In this document: piece after piece, positions 10,836 to 21,554 of the stretch | Layout of the letters: each line of letters opens with the position of its first letter | Position numbering within the stretch: the first letter of the stretch is position 1 | Source of the DNA: Ahaetulla prasina | Lineage: Eukaryota > Chordata > Lepidosauria > Squamata > Colubridae | Direction of reading: 5' to 3' | DNA length: 64,000 nt | NCBI RefSeq assembly: GCF_028640845.1 | Contig: NC_080540.1 | Span: forward strand, 161,161,438 to 161,225,437 | The notes under the pieces: model-generated | What the model saw: only the letters and a program-made list of their open reading frames with translations | Told to the model about the DNA's origin: nothing | Databases searched by the model: none | Translations under genes and position numbers: made by a program

Positions 10836-13490
10836 ACATTTCCAACATACATTTGAAGCACCTTTATGCATCATTGACAATTCATCAGATACTAAATGCC
10901 ATTGATGGGAACATGTGGTTATTAAGAGCTTCTGAGCATGCTATCCCTGAGGTGGGGGGTGGAACAACAATCTGCATGTTTACATTTTTGAAATAATGTT
11001 CCATTCTTCTTTTCCAGAATTCAACACTAATGTACATACAGCATTTATGCAAGAGGACAGAGGCACAATATTGGACAAAAGGCATAACAAACGGACATGC
11101 AATTTGCAGCACTTTTTCTTGGTATTTCTGTGTGAAATCAAAACTACCCTCATTCTTCCATTTTTTTTTACTTGAGTCATAACATAAGATTGACCTGACC
11201 ATGTCTCATGCTGTTAGCCTTCCATTCCCTGCTAGCTTTTGCCTGTCTGCCTGTAGGGCAGGCACCAACATTTCCTCTCCACATGTATGTAAATATATAA
11301 AACTATTCAGCAAATACTCACTCACAAAAGAAATCAACCTATAAAATAATAATTTGTATCCTCATCATTTTCTCACAGCTACACCTGCATTTTTTATGCC
11401 GTTTCCAGCATGTTAAATTTTTGTTTTTCATTAACTGCTTACTTAAACTTGCTTCTGTGTGCTGTTGGACTCACTGAATAATAGTTTCCTCTAGAGGGCA
11501 GCAGTGCACATAAAATGTGCATTAAATGTTTTAAATTCATCTGCAGATTTTCTTTCCAGAATCTGGGATTGTGTCTGTATCTATAATAACAAGTTTTAAT
11601 TCCATTAGTGCCACAGGCTTATCAGAACTGATCTCTAATATTATCCAAATGCTCAAATTGGGTCTGAATAGAATACCTTTAGATGTACTGTTTGTAAATG
11701 GCTTCTGCTATTTAACTCATTGACTTCATATAGCTTCAAAACTATAAGGGGTAGAAGGGAAAGCCCACTCCCCATAACAACATTATAAGGCATGAAAAGC
11801 CCGTACAGTAATTTCAGTCCATTCTGCTAGAAGTTCTAGAGCTAGTATATTTCTACTTTTTTTTTTTAAGGCATGTTGCAAGGGATAGTTGATTTAACAT
11901 AATACAGCATAGGAAATGTTTTTGTATTTGCATTTGTATTCTACATTTTTCTGAGAATTCAAGTCATCTTAATGGGGATTTCCCTTGCACTATAACAACC
12001 TGGTGAGATAGGATGAAGTGAAAAATTGTGACCAGCCCACATTCACTAAATGAGCTTACTCTTTTAGTTGGTAAAAACCTAACATATACATGTATACACA
12101 ACATACTGATACATATTCCTCACCACACTCTCCTTCCCATCCTGGGTAGTATCAAAAACAACAATAAAGAATAGGAAGGAAGCTGGGAAGGAGAAAGAAG
12201 GGTAGGGGATCAGGAAGGATGAATCCAGAGGGCTGAAGTGCAAAGAAGGATCCTAAAGTTGGGATCTAGGAAAGGAAAATCGACATGGAAAGAGGCAGAT
12301 GGGAGTCATGACATGTTCAGATGGCAGAATTGATGCATTGTGCCCAATCGCTGCCAATTTGTGTCAATTGTGCAATGATACTATGACATGATGTCATTGT
12401 GGTTTCAGCCGCTATAATTGGAGGATATTAGTAGAGTCTGCTCACTGACTGTTCCAGCCACTTTAATAATAAATGAGCATTTCAGTTCTTTTTAAGAGTC
12501 CTGGACAGGATCTAAAAAGCAGAGTTGTTCAGGAAATAGCAAACAAATAATAAATTTTAAGTGGCATTCACCTCTATAGGGATATACATGCATTTTCTTG
12601 GCAACTATTCATTCATTTAACAAATAATGCTATTTGTAATATGCAAACACTCTGCCATCCTCTATGATTATTATGGTGGCACAGTAATCCAGATGTTTAA
12701 ACTGATTTGGCATTTTTATCCACCTATTAAGTTCTTCCCAGGAACCTAAGACAGGAAGATATTGTTGTTTGATGGCGTTACAGATATTGTCACAGGATGT
12801 AAACTGTTCCAATTATTACATATAGGGTGCTATGTGGTATGTTATTTATTCAGTTTCTATCTCAGTCAGTGACTCTGGGCAGCTTACAGTTCAAAATAAA
12901 TGCCTTTGGTAAATTGTTTAAAAATTATGATCTACAGCATGAGACAAATACTACGTACAAATAAATATGGTGGTAACGTTCTTATTCATCTTACAACATT
13001 ATTTTTTTAATTATGAAGCATGTAATTTTCCGTAAGCATTGAAATAAACAACATGAGAAACCCCCCACCCTCAGAAATTAGAAAATTAGTTTTGTAAAAA
13101 CCTGGCATATATATAAATAGATTTGTAATGTTAAGGAGAGACATTAAATTTAAAACATCTATATTCAATACTTCCATCAAAAAGACATTTGTATATACAG
13201 AGGTAAACTCTTAGGAATTTCCTTGTTGACATAATTAAATATAGTTGTGTTTAAAATTCACCACTCTGGGACGAGGTCTTTCTGTTCCAGAATATTTATT
13301 TCTGTACAACTACCAAACCACTCCTGGAATGACCAGATTGATATGTTCCAAAAGAAAACAGAACAACCCTGGAACAATGAAAGTTTTCGTTTCCAAAGGC
13401 GTACATATTTGCACATTCCTAAAAAGGGGTGAATAAAGTGAATAAAACATTTTATTAATATTTATTAATAAATATCTGGAAGACTATAAT
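10836..13490. other. Long intergenic stretch, mostly unrecognised
   Basis: No supported gene. Weak SINE or LINE debris may lie at 11935-12055 (AACAACCTGGTGAGATAGG near 11995) and at 12840-12905 (TTTATTCAGTTTCTATCTC, then GGGCAGCTTACAGTTC), but both are too decayed to classify. A CTCF-like motif at 11487-11506 is listed separately. Confidence 0.35.
11487..11506 (+). promoter_or_regulatory. CTCF-like motif
   Basis: TTCCTCTAGAGGGCAGCAGT fits the vertebrate CTCF core (C..[CT]AG[AG][GT]GGC[AG][CG]) with one weak position. It lies in apparently unique DNA. Motif resemblance alone does not show binding. Confidence 0.35.
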
Positions 13491-13492
13491 TT

Positions 13493-13650
13493 TGGTCTAT
13501 CTTTAAGCATCAAAGCCAGCTGGATGACTTTGGGCCAGTCATTCTCATTCAGTCCAACCCACTTCCCAAAGTTTGTGAAGAAAATAGGAGGAGGAAGCAT
13601 TATATACGCTGACTTAGTTTGCACAAAATAAAATAGGAATATGAATCTAA
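13493..13650 (+). mobile_element. tRNA-SINE fragment lacking its head
   Basis: Contains AAGCCAGCTGGATGACTTTGG, CCAGTCATTCTCATTCAG and AAAATAGGAGGAGGAAG in the same order as the SINEs at 7513 and 55276. The tRNA-like head is missing and the tail is decayed. Confidence 0.6.
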
Positions 13651-13757
13651 TAAGTGTGGTGTATAGGAAAATCCTTCCTGTGCCCCACTCTTGCAGCAAA
13701 ACAGCATTCTGCCATTGTTCTTCCATGACTGCACTCATGACATGTCATCATCTATCC

Positions 13758-16099
13758 CAGTGATTCCCAAAGTGTGAGCCGCGGCTCCCCAGGGAGCCGC
13801 GCTATTGTCATAAGGGCGCCGCGAAATATTCAATTAATATCTGCGCCTGCTGGGTCTAACGCTGATGCGCCATTTCTGAAACGTCTAGTGCGCATGCGCA
13901 GTTACAAGTCAGATTTCTATTCGTTTGTTATCACCTTCTCAGTGCTCGCATAAGTTTTTGTTTGTTGGGCTAACTTAATAGTGTGGTGGTTAAGTTACTT
14001 TTCAAAAGCTATTTTTCTGATCACCCTAAAATGGACAAATTCTTATTAAACTTGAATAATCAAGATAGTGCTAAATCTATAGACAAAGTTCCACAAACTA
14101 GTGGCAAGGGTTCCGAGAAGCGGCGTCGTAAATATGTCGACAGTTACTTGGATTTTGGCTTTACATCAATAAACGAAAATGATAAAGAGAGACCACAGTG
14201 TGTATTGTGCATGAAAGTTTTGGCACCGGAATGTATGCTTCCAAGTAAGTTAAAACGACATTTAGAAACCAACCATTCTAACTTTGTTGGTAAACCTCAC
14301 AACTTTTTTAAAAGAAAGTTAATGGAATTAAAACAACAAAAAGGCAGCATTTATAAACATATGTCAATACCAAATAATGCTTTGCTAGCATCATACAAAG
14401 TTGCATATAGAGTTGCTAAGTGTAAAAAGCCCCATACTATTGCTGAGCAACTCATTCTACCGGCTGCTGTAGATTTAGTGAACATTATGATTGGTGAGTC
14501 GGCGGGGAAACTACTTTCAAATGTCCCTTTGTCTAACAATACAATCAGTCGCAGAATTCAGCACATGGGGGAGGATCTCAATGCACAATTAATTGAAAAA
14601 TTAAAAGGAAGTGAATATGGACTGCAACTCGATGAGGCCACAGACAATAATAAGGACGCACACTTGATTTGTTACGTACGGTTCTTAGATGGTAATTCAA
14701 TCGTTGAGGACCTTCTCTTTTGTAAAAGTATTACTGGAAGTACAAAGGCTCAGGATTTGTTCGAGATCCTGAATATATTTATGGTTGAAAATAATTTAGA
14801 CTGGACAAAGTGCGTTGGCGTCTGTACTGGCGGTGGTGGTGCGATGTCCGGCTCTTATGGAGGATTGCAGGCGCTTATTCGAAACAAAGCTCCAGATTCA
14901 GTTTGGACCCATTGCATCATTCACAAAGAAGCACTTGCATCAAAGTATATAAGTCCTCCACTAAATATAGTTTTAGAACGTGTGGTAAATATAGTAAACT
15001 ATATAAAAACACGGCCACTAAAAGCAAGATTTTTTAAAAGAATGTGTGAAGATATGGGAGGTGAATACACATCTTTGTTGTACTACTGCCACTCACGATG
15101 GCTTTCTCGCGGGGGTGTATTGTCTCGTACGTTCCAATTACGGCAAGAAATATACACTTTCCTTGAAGAAGAAAAACATGAGTATGCCAAACACTTTGTA
15201 GAAACAGACTTTTTGATTAAACTCGCATACCTATGTGATATCTTTGAAAAGTTGAATGTGTTGAATCTCTCTTTACAAGGAGGCAATATGCACATTTTAA
15301 AGTTAACAGAAAAGATTTCAGCTTTCAGAAAAAAATTACAGCTATGGAAACTAAAAATTAATGAAGATGATCTTAATGATTGCTTTCCTTGTTGCACCAG
15401 TTTTAACCTCCAATGAAATCAGTTTGTCTTGCAATTTAAAATCTCTTTTGAAGATCATTTATCTCAGCTTATCAAATGGTTGAAAATACTTTGAAGCAGA
15501 TAACATTGAAAAATTTACTTGGATTCAAGACCCATTTAGAGCCAAAGCTCCATCAGAATTTACCTCTACAGAAGAAGAATCTCTTATTGAGTTGTCTTGC
15601 AACACAACATTGAAGTTAAAATTTGTTAGCATGGAACTTTCTGATTTTTGGATATCAGTAAAAGAGGAATACCCACTGCTTAGTTGCAAAGCCCTAAGAA
15701 TATTAATTCCTTTTGCAACGTCCTATTTGTGCGAAGCTGGGTTTTCGGCAGTCGCGGTAATAAAAAGTAAATATCGCTCAAAAATTAACGTCGAGCAAGA
15801 AATGAGAGTCGCTATTTCCAATTTTATTCCAAGATTTGAGAAGTTGTGCAGCGAACAACAAGCCCATCCATCCCATTAATAATTTTAAATCATTAAACGA
15901 TGTTCAATAAATTGTGAATTTAAAGCTCGTATTTAATTTATTTTTCAATTAACCTAACCTTAACGATCTAAAAAGTAGATTTCCAAATCCTTAAAAAGAC
16001 AAAAATTTAAAAAAAAATCGGATGTACCTATTAAGGGAGCCGCGGAAAAAATCCGAAGTGTTATGGGAGCCGCAAACCGAAAAAGATTGGGAACCTCTG
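13758..16099 (+). mobile_element. Near-complete hAT DNA transposon (Buster-like)
   Basis: A 2342 bp element with matching ends CAGTGATTCCCAAAGTGTG and, read inward from the right, CAGAGGTTCCCAATCTTTT. It is flanked by identical 8-bp target duplications ATCTATCC (13750-13757, 16100-16107). Copies of GGGAGCCGCG lie just inside both ends and are plausible transposase-binding repeats. One decayed transposase gene fills the interior (13983-15879). Unlike most neighbours, this copy still carries its coding region, so it is a fossil of an autonomous element. Confidence 0.93.
13983..15879 (+). pseudogene. hAT transposase, BED zinc finger, inactivated
   Basis: The reading frame resembles Buster-type hAT transposases, from which vertebrate ZBED5-like genes derive. 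From the first listed start, a BED-type zinc finger shows Cys73, Cys76, His93 and His98 (CVLC..HLETNH). The first catalytic Asp is seen in LQLDEATD (Asp217). The expected second catalytic Asp of the CTDG motif reads CTGG (Gly283), explainable by one A-to-G change. CIIHKEAL and RWLSRG (372-377) match conserved hAT blocks. The frame stops at 15414-15416, stays open past that stop, then shifts by one base near 15484. The dimerisation region (FWISVKEEYP, YLCEAGFS) continues in the new frame to 15879. A nearby Met codon at 14031 could be the original start. One nonsense codon, one frameshift and the lost Asp make it non-functional. No intron is evident. Confidence 0.9.
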
Positions 16100-16299
16100 A
16101 TCTATCCCCAAACCATTAAAAATTCAGACCCAGTATCTGCGGGAACTCAGATGATACCAATGTACAATAGATGTTTTCGGTACCTTTGCACTGATTGAGG
16201 GTATTTGTAATTTGTGTTCTGCATTTGGTGTTTCATTTTGGTGTATTTTAGGAGCTTTTATTACTTTGCTGTAGAGATTTTATTGTATCTTTTGTCTAT

Positions 16300-16485
16300 G
16301 AAGATTCTCAGTCACCCAGGTCATGGTTGTCCCAAAGGTGCTTTTTCAAGAGACAACTGGACTTTTTTTTGTCCTTGAAGATGTTTCAAGCATCCAAGAA
16401 ACTTCTTCAGTTCTCTTGGATGAGAAGCTAAATGTCTTGAAGGAAAAACAAAGTCCACTTGCCTTTTGCAAAAGACCGGAACATT
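16300..16485. mobile_element. Palindromic Penelope-like fragment with hammerhead-like core
   Basis: Two arms of about 65 bp (16343-16410 and 16411-16478) are imperfect inverted copies of each other, meeting at CTTCAG/TTCTCTTGG. The minus strand of 16380-16410 has CTGAAGA, a degraded stem, GAAAC and ATC in hammerhead order. The flank GATTCTCAGTCACCCAGG and the CCCAAAGGTGCTTTTTCAAG block recur at 29473 and 56160. Assignment to Penelope-like elements is inference from the hammerhead and inverted layout. Confidence 0.55.
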
Positions 16486-16613
16486 GTGTCTTGTTGTAAA
16501 TTGTGCTCTGTGAAACTGAAAATAATTACAGTGATAATGCATTTTGCATAAGAGTATAAAGAGACATTTAATTGTTACCTTTATTCATGACGTGGGATTT
16601 AATTCACTCCAAT

Positions 16614-17207
16614 TGTTCTGACCTAGGGCTCCCTTAAAAAGCAGGAAGCAGGAATTGGTCCCGGCAAAATCTCTTTTATTACATGACTGTGGATTACTTT
16701 CATTCACAGTCAGCAAGGTTTGTCCAAACAGTTTTTCAAAGGAATATTACTCAACACACCTTATCTTGTTTGGCAAACTGCCACGTAACTTGTTTCTAAA
16801 TGCAGAGTAAGGCAAAACTTGGCACAGAGTCTCTTAAAGTCATAAACAGAACTTTCCACTCTTGAAAATACTGAACAAACGAATTGTTTCCTGCAAAAGC
16901 CCCCTCCCCTTTCGCTCCTCTTTTGTTTCCTATGGGAGGGGCCAATCATCTCCAAGGTGTGGCTTTACTCCCAAGTCAGCCCTGCTTTCTGAGGTGTTCT
17001 TGTCTTCAGGCCGCTCTGCGTATTCGCACACTGGGAACAGGCTCAAGCTGTTCCTCTGCCTCACTGCTGTCTATCTCCCTCTCTGCCTCTGACACAGAGC
17101 CCTCGTCTGAGCTTTTCCCAGCTCCCAGGACCGGCCCATGTTCCTCCCCGACCTCCACACTGTCTGACTCTGCTGCCAGCTTTGCTGGCCACTGGTGGGC
17201 CACAGCA
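16614..17207 (-). mobile_element. Solo LTR, Gypsy-like (594 bp)
   Basis: Read on the minus strand it starts TGCTGTGGCCCACCAG and ends with GGTCAGAACA. Identical 5-bp target duplications CCAAT flank it (16609-16613, 17208-17212). An AATAAA-type signal lies near its 3' part (minus strand near 16674-16682). From its first bases it encodes an acidic-then-basic open frame (minus, 17206 down to about 17006) that ends RRAA at a TGA. The frame continues RQEH after that stop, so the stop is probably a decayed Arg codon. The same frame is found in the LTR at 45794-46344. Confidence 0.85.
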
Positions 17208-17212
17208 CCAAT

Positions 17213-18296
17213 AGGTATTTGAAATCCTTCTTGCTGAAAACTTTGCAAGTGGGAATACTTTGAGGCACTCACTGTTTCCATGCATTTGTAGATGATTCTT
17301 AAATCCGTATCAGGCAATCACTGGAGGCATCATTTATTCCATCAGTGTATGCCCATTGCCATTTAAAAGAATTTATCGTGCCTTAATGCAAGATAAGCTG
17401 TAACTGTCTTTTAGCTTCATCTTCTCATGGTTTGTGTGAGGGTAAAAGGGATGCAGGGAGAACTACAGAATGAATAAAGTGAAGTACAAATCACTGCTAT
17501 AAATATACAGTAATGACTAAAATAAGAATAGGTAGGGAAGAATTTTTTTAAAGAATCCTTTACTCTCCTGGAACTTCTATCTGGCTTGGAGGAAATCTCT
17601 CAGATAGGATTATAGCCTCAAAGAGGCTAATTTTGTCACGATGATTGTAAAAAGGAAATATTGTTGAGCCTAGTTTGTCCCTTAACATATTTGCAGAGTT
17701 GGAAAATGGGCATAAAGACTTTACTTTATTTCATATATAACTTCCCAGATGCATAGATCCTACAGAACACCAGACAAAGAAAATGATTTGACTTCCTTCA
17801 TACAATTTTATTTATTTATGATCATCATGCCAGCAATCAAAAATTTGACGCCTTTTGTATGCAAAGCTGCCTTACCCACAGCCTGTCAGTCGGGGCATGC
17901 TTGTATTGTACACAACAGGTTAGCAGAGGAGTCTGAATAGTTATGCTAATAAAAGGGCTGATGTCAAAATAAGAGTGAAGCCTGCAATTATAAGCCACAT
18001 GCTGACAGGCCGGGACTCCAGCGCGTGCCCCATTCCAGCAAATTAATCCTATGTTAGCAACTTTTCTTCCAGATATTATTTCTTTGGCAATGTTCCACCA
18101 TTTCTGACAATGAACTAATTCTATAAACTCCTGTTATTGACAGCTGGGCCTCTCCTCAGGAAAAGGTTCCAGAAAAGAACATGTGTGCAAAAATTCAGCA
18201 TTCCTAGAAATATCGCAGCTTTGGAGACAGGAGGGGAGAGGATGGTTGTTTAATATCTCTTTAAGCTACAAGATGGGGTTGAAAGTGTGTGTTCTG
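17213..18296. other. Intergenic stretch, nothing recognised
   Basis: No supported ORF or repeat. Confidence 0.35.
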
Positions 18297-18393
18297 GACA
18301 ACTATTTGTCTGGAATGGTATAAGATCTCCTGCTTGAGCAGGGGGTTGGACTAGAAGCCCTCCAAGGTCCCTTCCAACCTTCTTATTCTATGT
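18297..18393 (+). mobile_element. CR1 LINE 3' end fragment
   Basis: Has the canonical amniote CR1 3' end: GGGGGTTGGACTAGAAG, CCTCCAAGGTCCCTTCCAAC, then a TCTTATTCTATG octamer-like tail. Severely 5'-truncated, as CR1 copies usually are. Confidence 0.88.
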
Positions 18394-20037
18394 TACCCTG
18401 AAGTGGAGGTAAGAAGAGACGAAAGTTCTGGATGGAATCTTAAAAATCAAGTAATGCTAAAATAAATTTTCCGGCAAGAGTAGATTTGTGGTGTAGAATA
18501 GATCTCACAGAGATGATTATATTTCCTTGGGCAGCAAAATTTATGAGGGTTGCCCTCTGTTCTAAAATACAAAGGAGAATCTTCTATTTGAAGGAGTCTT
18601 CTATTCAATGGCCCTTTGATCCAAGTCTGGTTGAAACCTGAAGAATCCCTGCAAGAGATAACAAGGCCTCTTTGAGATAGTTCATCAATAATTTGCACTG
18701 GGATCGCAGGTTCCCGTCTTGCTCTCTATTATTGCTTTCTAGTTAAATCACAGTGTATGGATTCTTTCTAGTTTAAATCTAGTTAAAATTGCTTTCTAGT
18801 TAAATCACAGTGCATCTAAATTTACATCCTCCTTTTTAGGTACGTCCAGAGACATAATTGCACATTTCCTACACATCTATATATTTTGTTCCCTCGTTTC
18901 TCCCAGACAAACTGTTTCCTCTGGGAATTTGGTGGTATGAAAGTAGCCATTCTAATTGTAATTGACAAATATAGTCTTTAACCTCATCTCTGATTAGAAA
19001 CTATGAATATGTAACTTTCATTTAAAAAAAAAACATTTATATCTGCCTTCAAGAAACTCAGTCAGTATATGTTGTTTCCCCTCCTCCATTTGAACCACAG
19101 AATGATCCAAAAAAGCACAGATGGATGGATTAAATATGGCTTAGCATATTTTATGTTATGCTATAATTTGCTTAATTATTGTTACGCAATCTCCAGTAGG
19201 TTGGTTTCACATAGTGCACTGGGCCGTAAACCTGTGGAACTCCTGAAACGGAAACCTCTAGAATTCAGTGAAAAACTGTCAAATTATAATAAACTGTAAC
19301 AGTAAAATAAGTGCATTAAGCCTCTATTAGACTGTACCTTTTTAACATTAAAAAAAAAACTCAAATAGAGAATAATAGAGAATAAAGGTCCCCCAAATTC
19401 TTCTTTTGGAAAGTTTACTGTATCAGTGCTATGGCCTTCATTGCCCAAATAAAATAGTTTTTTAAAAAATGATCTCCACTTACAAAGAATTACCTGAATC
19501 TTCCACTGACATGGTTAACAGACCACAATAATTTACAACTTACCATGGCTGGGTTTCAATACACAATAAGCAAAAACCAAACTATATTGCAGCTTAGAGC
19601 AAGAAGCGAAGAGTTAGTAGCCCAAGCTATTCAGTAAGTTTCATGATGGCACAAGATTCAAAATTGGATCTTTCCAGGCCTGGTCCAACAATCTTACTAG
19701 ACTAAGTGGACAATCTTTCCACCATTTGATACTTCCAATGGATAGCTTTCATTCTAGAACTTTCAGTGGCCCACTGCATTTGATGAATTACACTTCTAGA
19801 AGGGAACAGGTTGGATAATCCTGTTCTTCCCAGTATTTCCACTGAGGGAATATATTCTCTATTCCCAACTATTTCAGTCAGCATGATCAATAATAAAGGA
19901 TCCTAAACTATAATCCAGGAATATCTGAAGGGCCACATTTTCTCCACCTCTGGCCCATATAATACTGCTTTCATACAAATTTCAGACTCTTAATTCATTT
20001 CCAAACTCAATCCAAGATATTTGATTATCTCCTGATC
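18394..20037. other. Intergenic stretch with a local duplication
   Basis: The block TTGCTTTCTAGTTAAATCAC occurs twice about 60 bp apart (near 18731 and 18789), a small tandem duplication. Otherwise nothing is recognised. Confidence 0.45.
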
Positions 20038-20223
20038 TTTTTTTTTTATTTATTTACATTTATATCCCGCCCTTCTCCGAAGACTCAGGGCGGCTTACAG
20101 TGTATAAGGCAATAGTCTCATTCTATTTGTATATTTACAAAGTCAACTTATTGCCCCCCCAACAATCTGGGTCCTCATTTTACCTACCTTATAAAGGATG
20201 GAAGGCTGAGTCAACCTTGACTC
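20038..20223 (-). mobile_element. SINE with Sauria-like body and L3-type LINE tail (truncated)
   Basis: On the minus strand, GACTCAGCCTTCCATCC and AATGAGGACCCAGATTG match the body of the Sauria-type SINE at 37836. The 3' end is TAAGCCGCCCTGAGTC, CGGAGAAGGGCGGGATATAAA and an A-rich tail, which matches the LINE tail at 24560-24634. The tRNA-like head is missing. Confidence 0.8.
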
Positions 20224-20606
20224 AGGTGACAGTTTTTGGGGTGACAATATGATCATCCTCTTATGCTGCATCGTATTTTTGACCAAGAGTTTTAAAAGAA
20301 TCCATATACTATTGTGAAGACCAGGAACTGTTGGCAACCACCAGAAAACAAAAGGTTTTACCTTTGGTAGGGGACCAAAAGTGTATACTTGTACTATCAA
20401 GAGTAACAAAATGGATTAAGTAAAGGTTTTTAATCACCCAGGTGATTACCCTTCATGAATTTGAGAAATCTCCTCTCTCCATATGAATCCTCTTTCCCAA
20501 GTGGCCTAGAGAAGCAGTACAACCCTACACATCAGGCTACCTTGCCTCTGAATATGGCAGTCCCAGTTGCTGGTGAACCATCAGGACAACTTAGTGTCCT
20601 TTAAAG

Positions 20607-20698
20607 CAGGGGTCTCCAACCTTGGTAACTTTAAGCCTGGCGGGCTTCAACTCCCAGAAAGCCTCAGCCAGCAAAGTTGCCAAATTTGGAGACCCCTG
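20607..20698 (+). mobile_element. Palindromic hAT miniature element, family D
   Basis: A 92 bp element from CAGGGGTCTCCAACCTTGG to TTTGGAGACCCCTG, flanked by identical 8-bp duplications CTTTAAAG (20599-20606, 20699-20706). The long terminal inverted repeats could form a hairpin. Siblings with their own duplications are at 39458 and 47309. Confidence 0.92.
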
Positions 20699-20706
20699 CT
20701 TTAAAG

Positions 20707-21554
20707 GGCTCTGCCAGGATTGTGAGCAAGAAGGTCTCCCAGCACTCAAAAACCTGCAGAAAATCGCTGTCTGGTGGTCTGCTTGCATGGAGCAGCTGTC
20801 TGAAGCACATGTGAATGATCTCCCATCCTCTCCTTATCAGGAGAGGTTCCAAGAAATCGGTTTGCTCACTGGTTCCTTGGTTTGTGCCATGGTGATTGGT
20901 TCTATTTTCTCCGTCTTTAGTTTGCCATATCTCCCCTGAAACTCCAACTATTGCCAACTATTTCCTTTTTTGGAAAAATATTGTTCCTGAGATCTGCTTT
21001 TGGGTCAACCCTGTTGGCTTTTAGAAATGCTCTCACAATATGCCTGTTGCAGAAGGCTTTGGAGTTGGGTACATGTATATTGTATTGGGTAAATTGAATG
21101 TTCCCTACTGTAATCTTGAGATCTAAAGGATCGGCTAGATTCCACATCACAACTGAAGTAACTGAGACAGGATAGGGATCGGCAATAGGGGCAGCAAATC
21201 TAATGCCAGTATAGTTATCCTAATGTTCACAGTGGTGAAATATGATTGGGATATAATCTGCTTTATCGTTTTAGGGTCCAATCTTTCTGTCTGGAAAGGG
21301 GGAGGATGGTTTTGATGGTTATTGCACAGAGATATTTGTACCCAGACAATACACTGTTTAAGAGAAGGTGGAATGTTTATATTTTTAAAAAATATTTTTT
21401 TAATTAAAAAAGAAAGAAAGAAAAAGGGGGAGGATATTGATTATATATAAGGAGCCAAAGGTACAGGAAATAATGAAACTTCAGCTGTACACTATGATTA
21501 AGATACAATACTCTACCTTACCCACACTTTGACCCATAGTCTGGATTTGGCTGA
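20707..21554. other. Intergenic stretch, nothing recognised
   Basis: AT-rich DNA up to the LINE. Short frames at 20664-21150 have no recognisable content. The exact 5' edge of the LINE could not be placed. Confidence 0.35.

Noticed and set aside
13983..15879. A functional, domesticated ZBED-like host gene
   Set aside because: It sits between intact hAT ends and perfect 8-bp target duplications, has a stop and a frameshift, and lacks a catalytic Asp. It reads as a transposon fossil.
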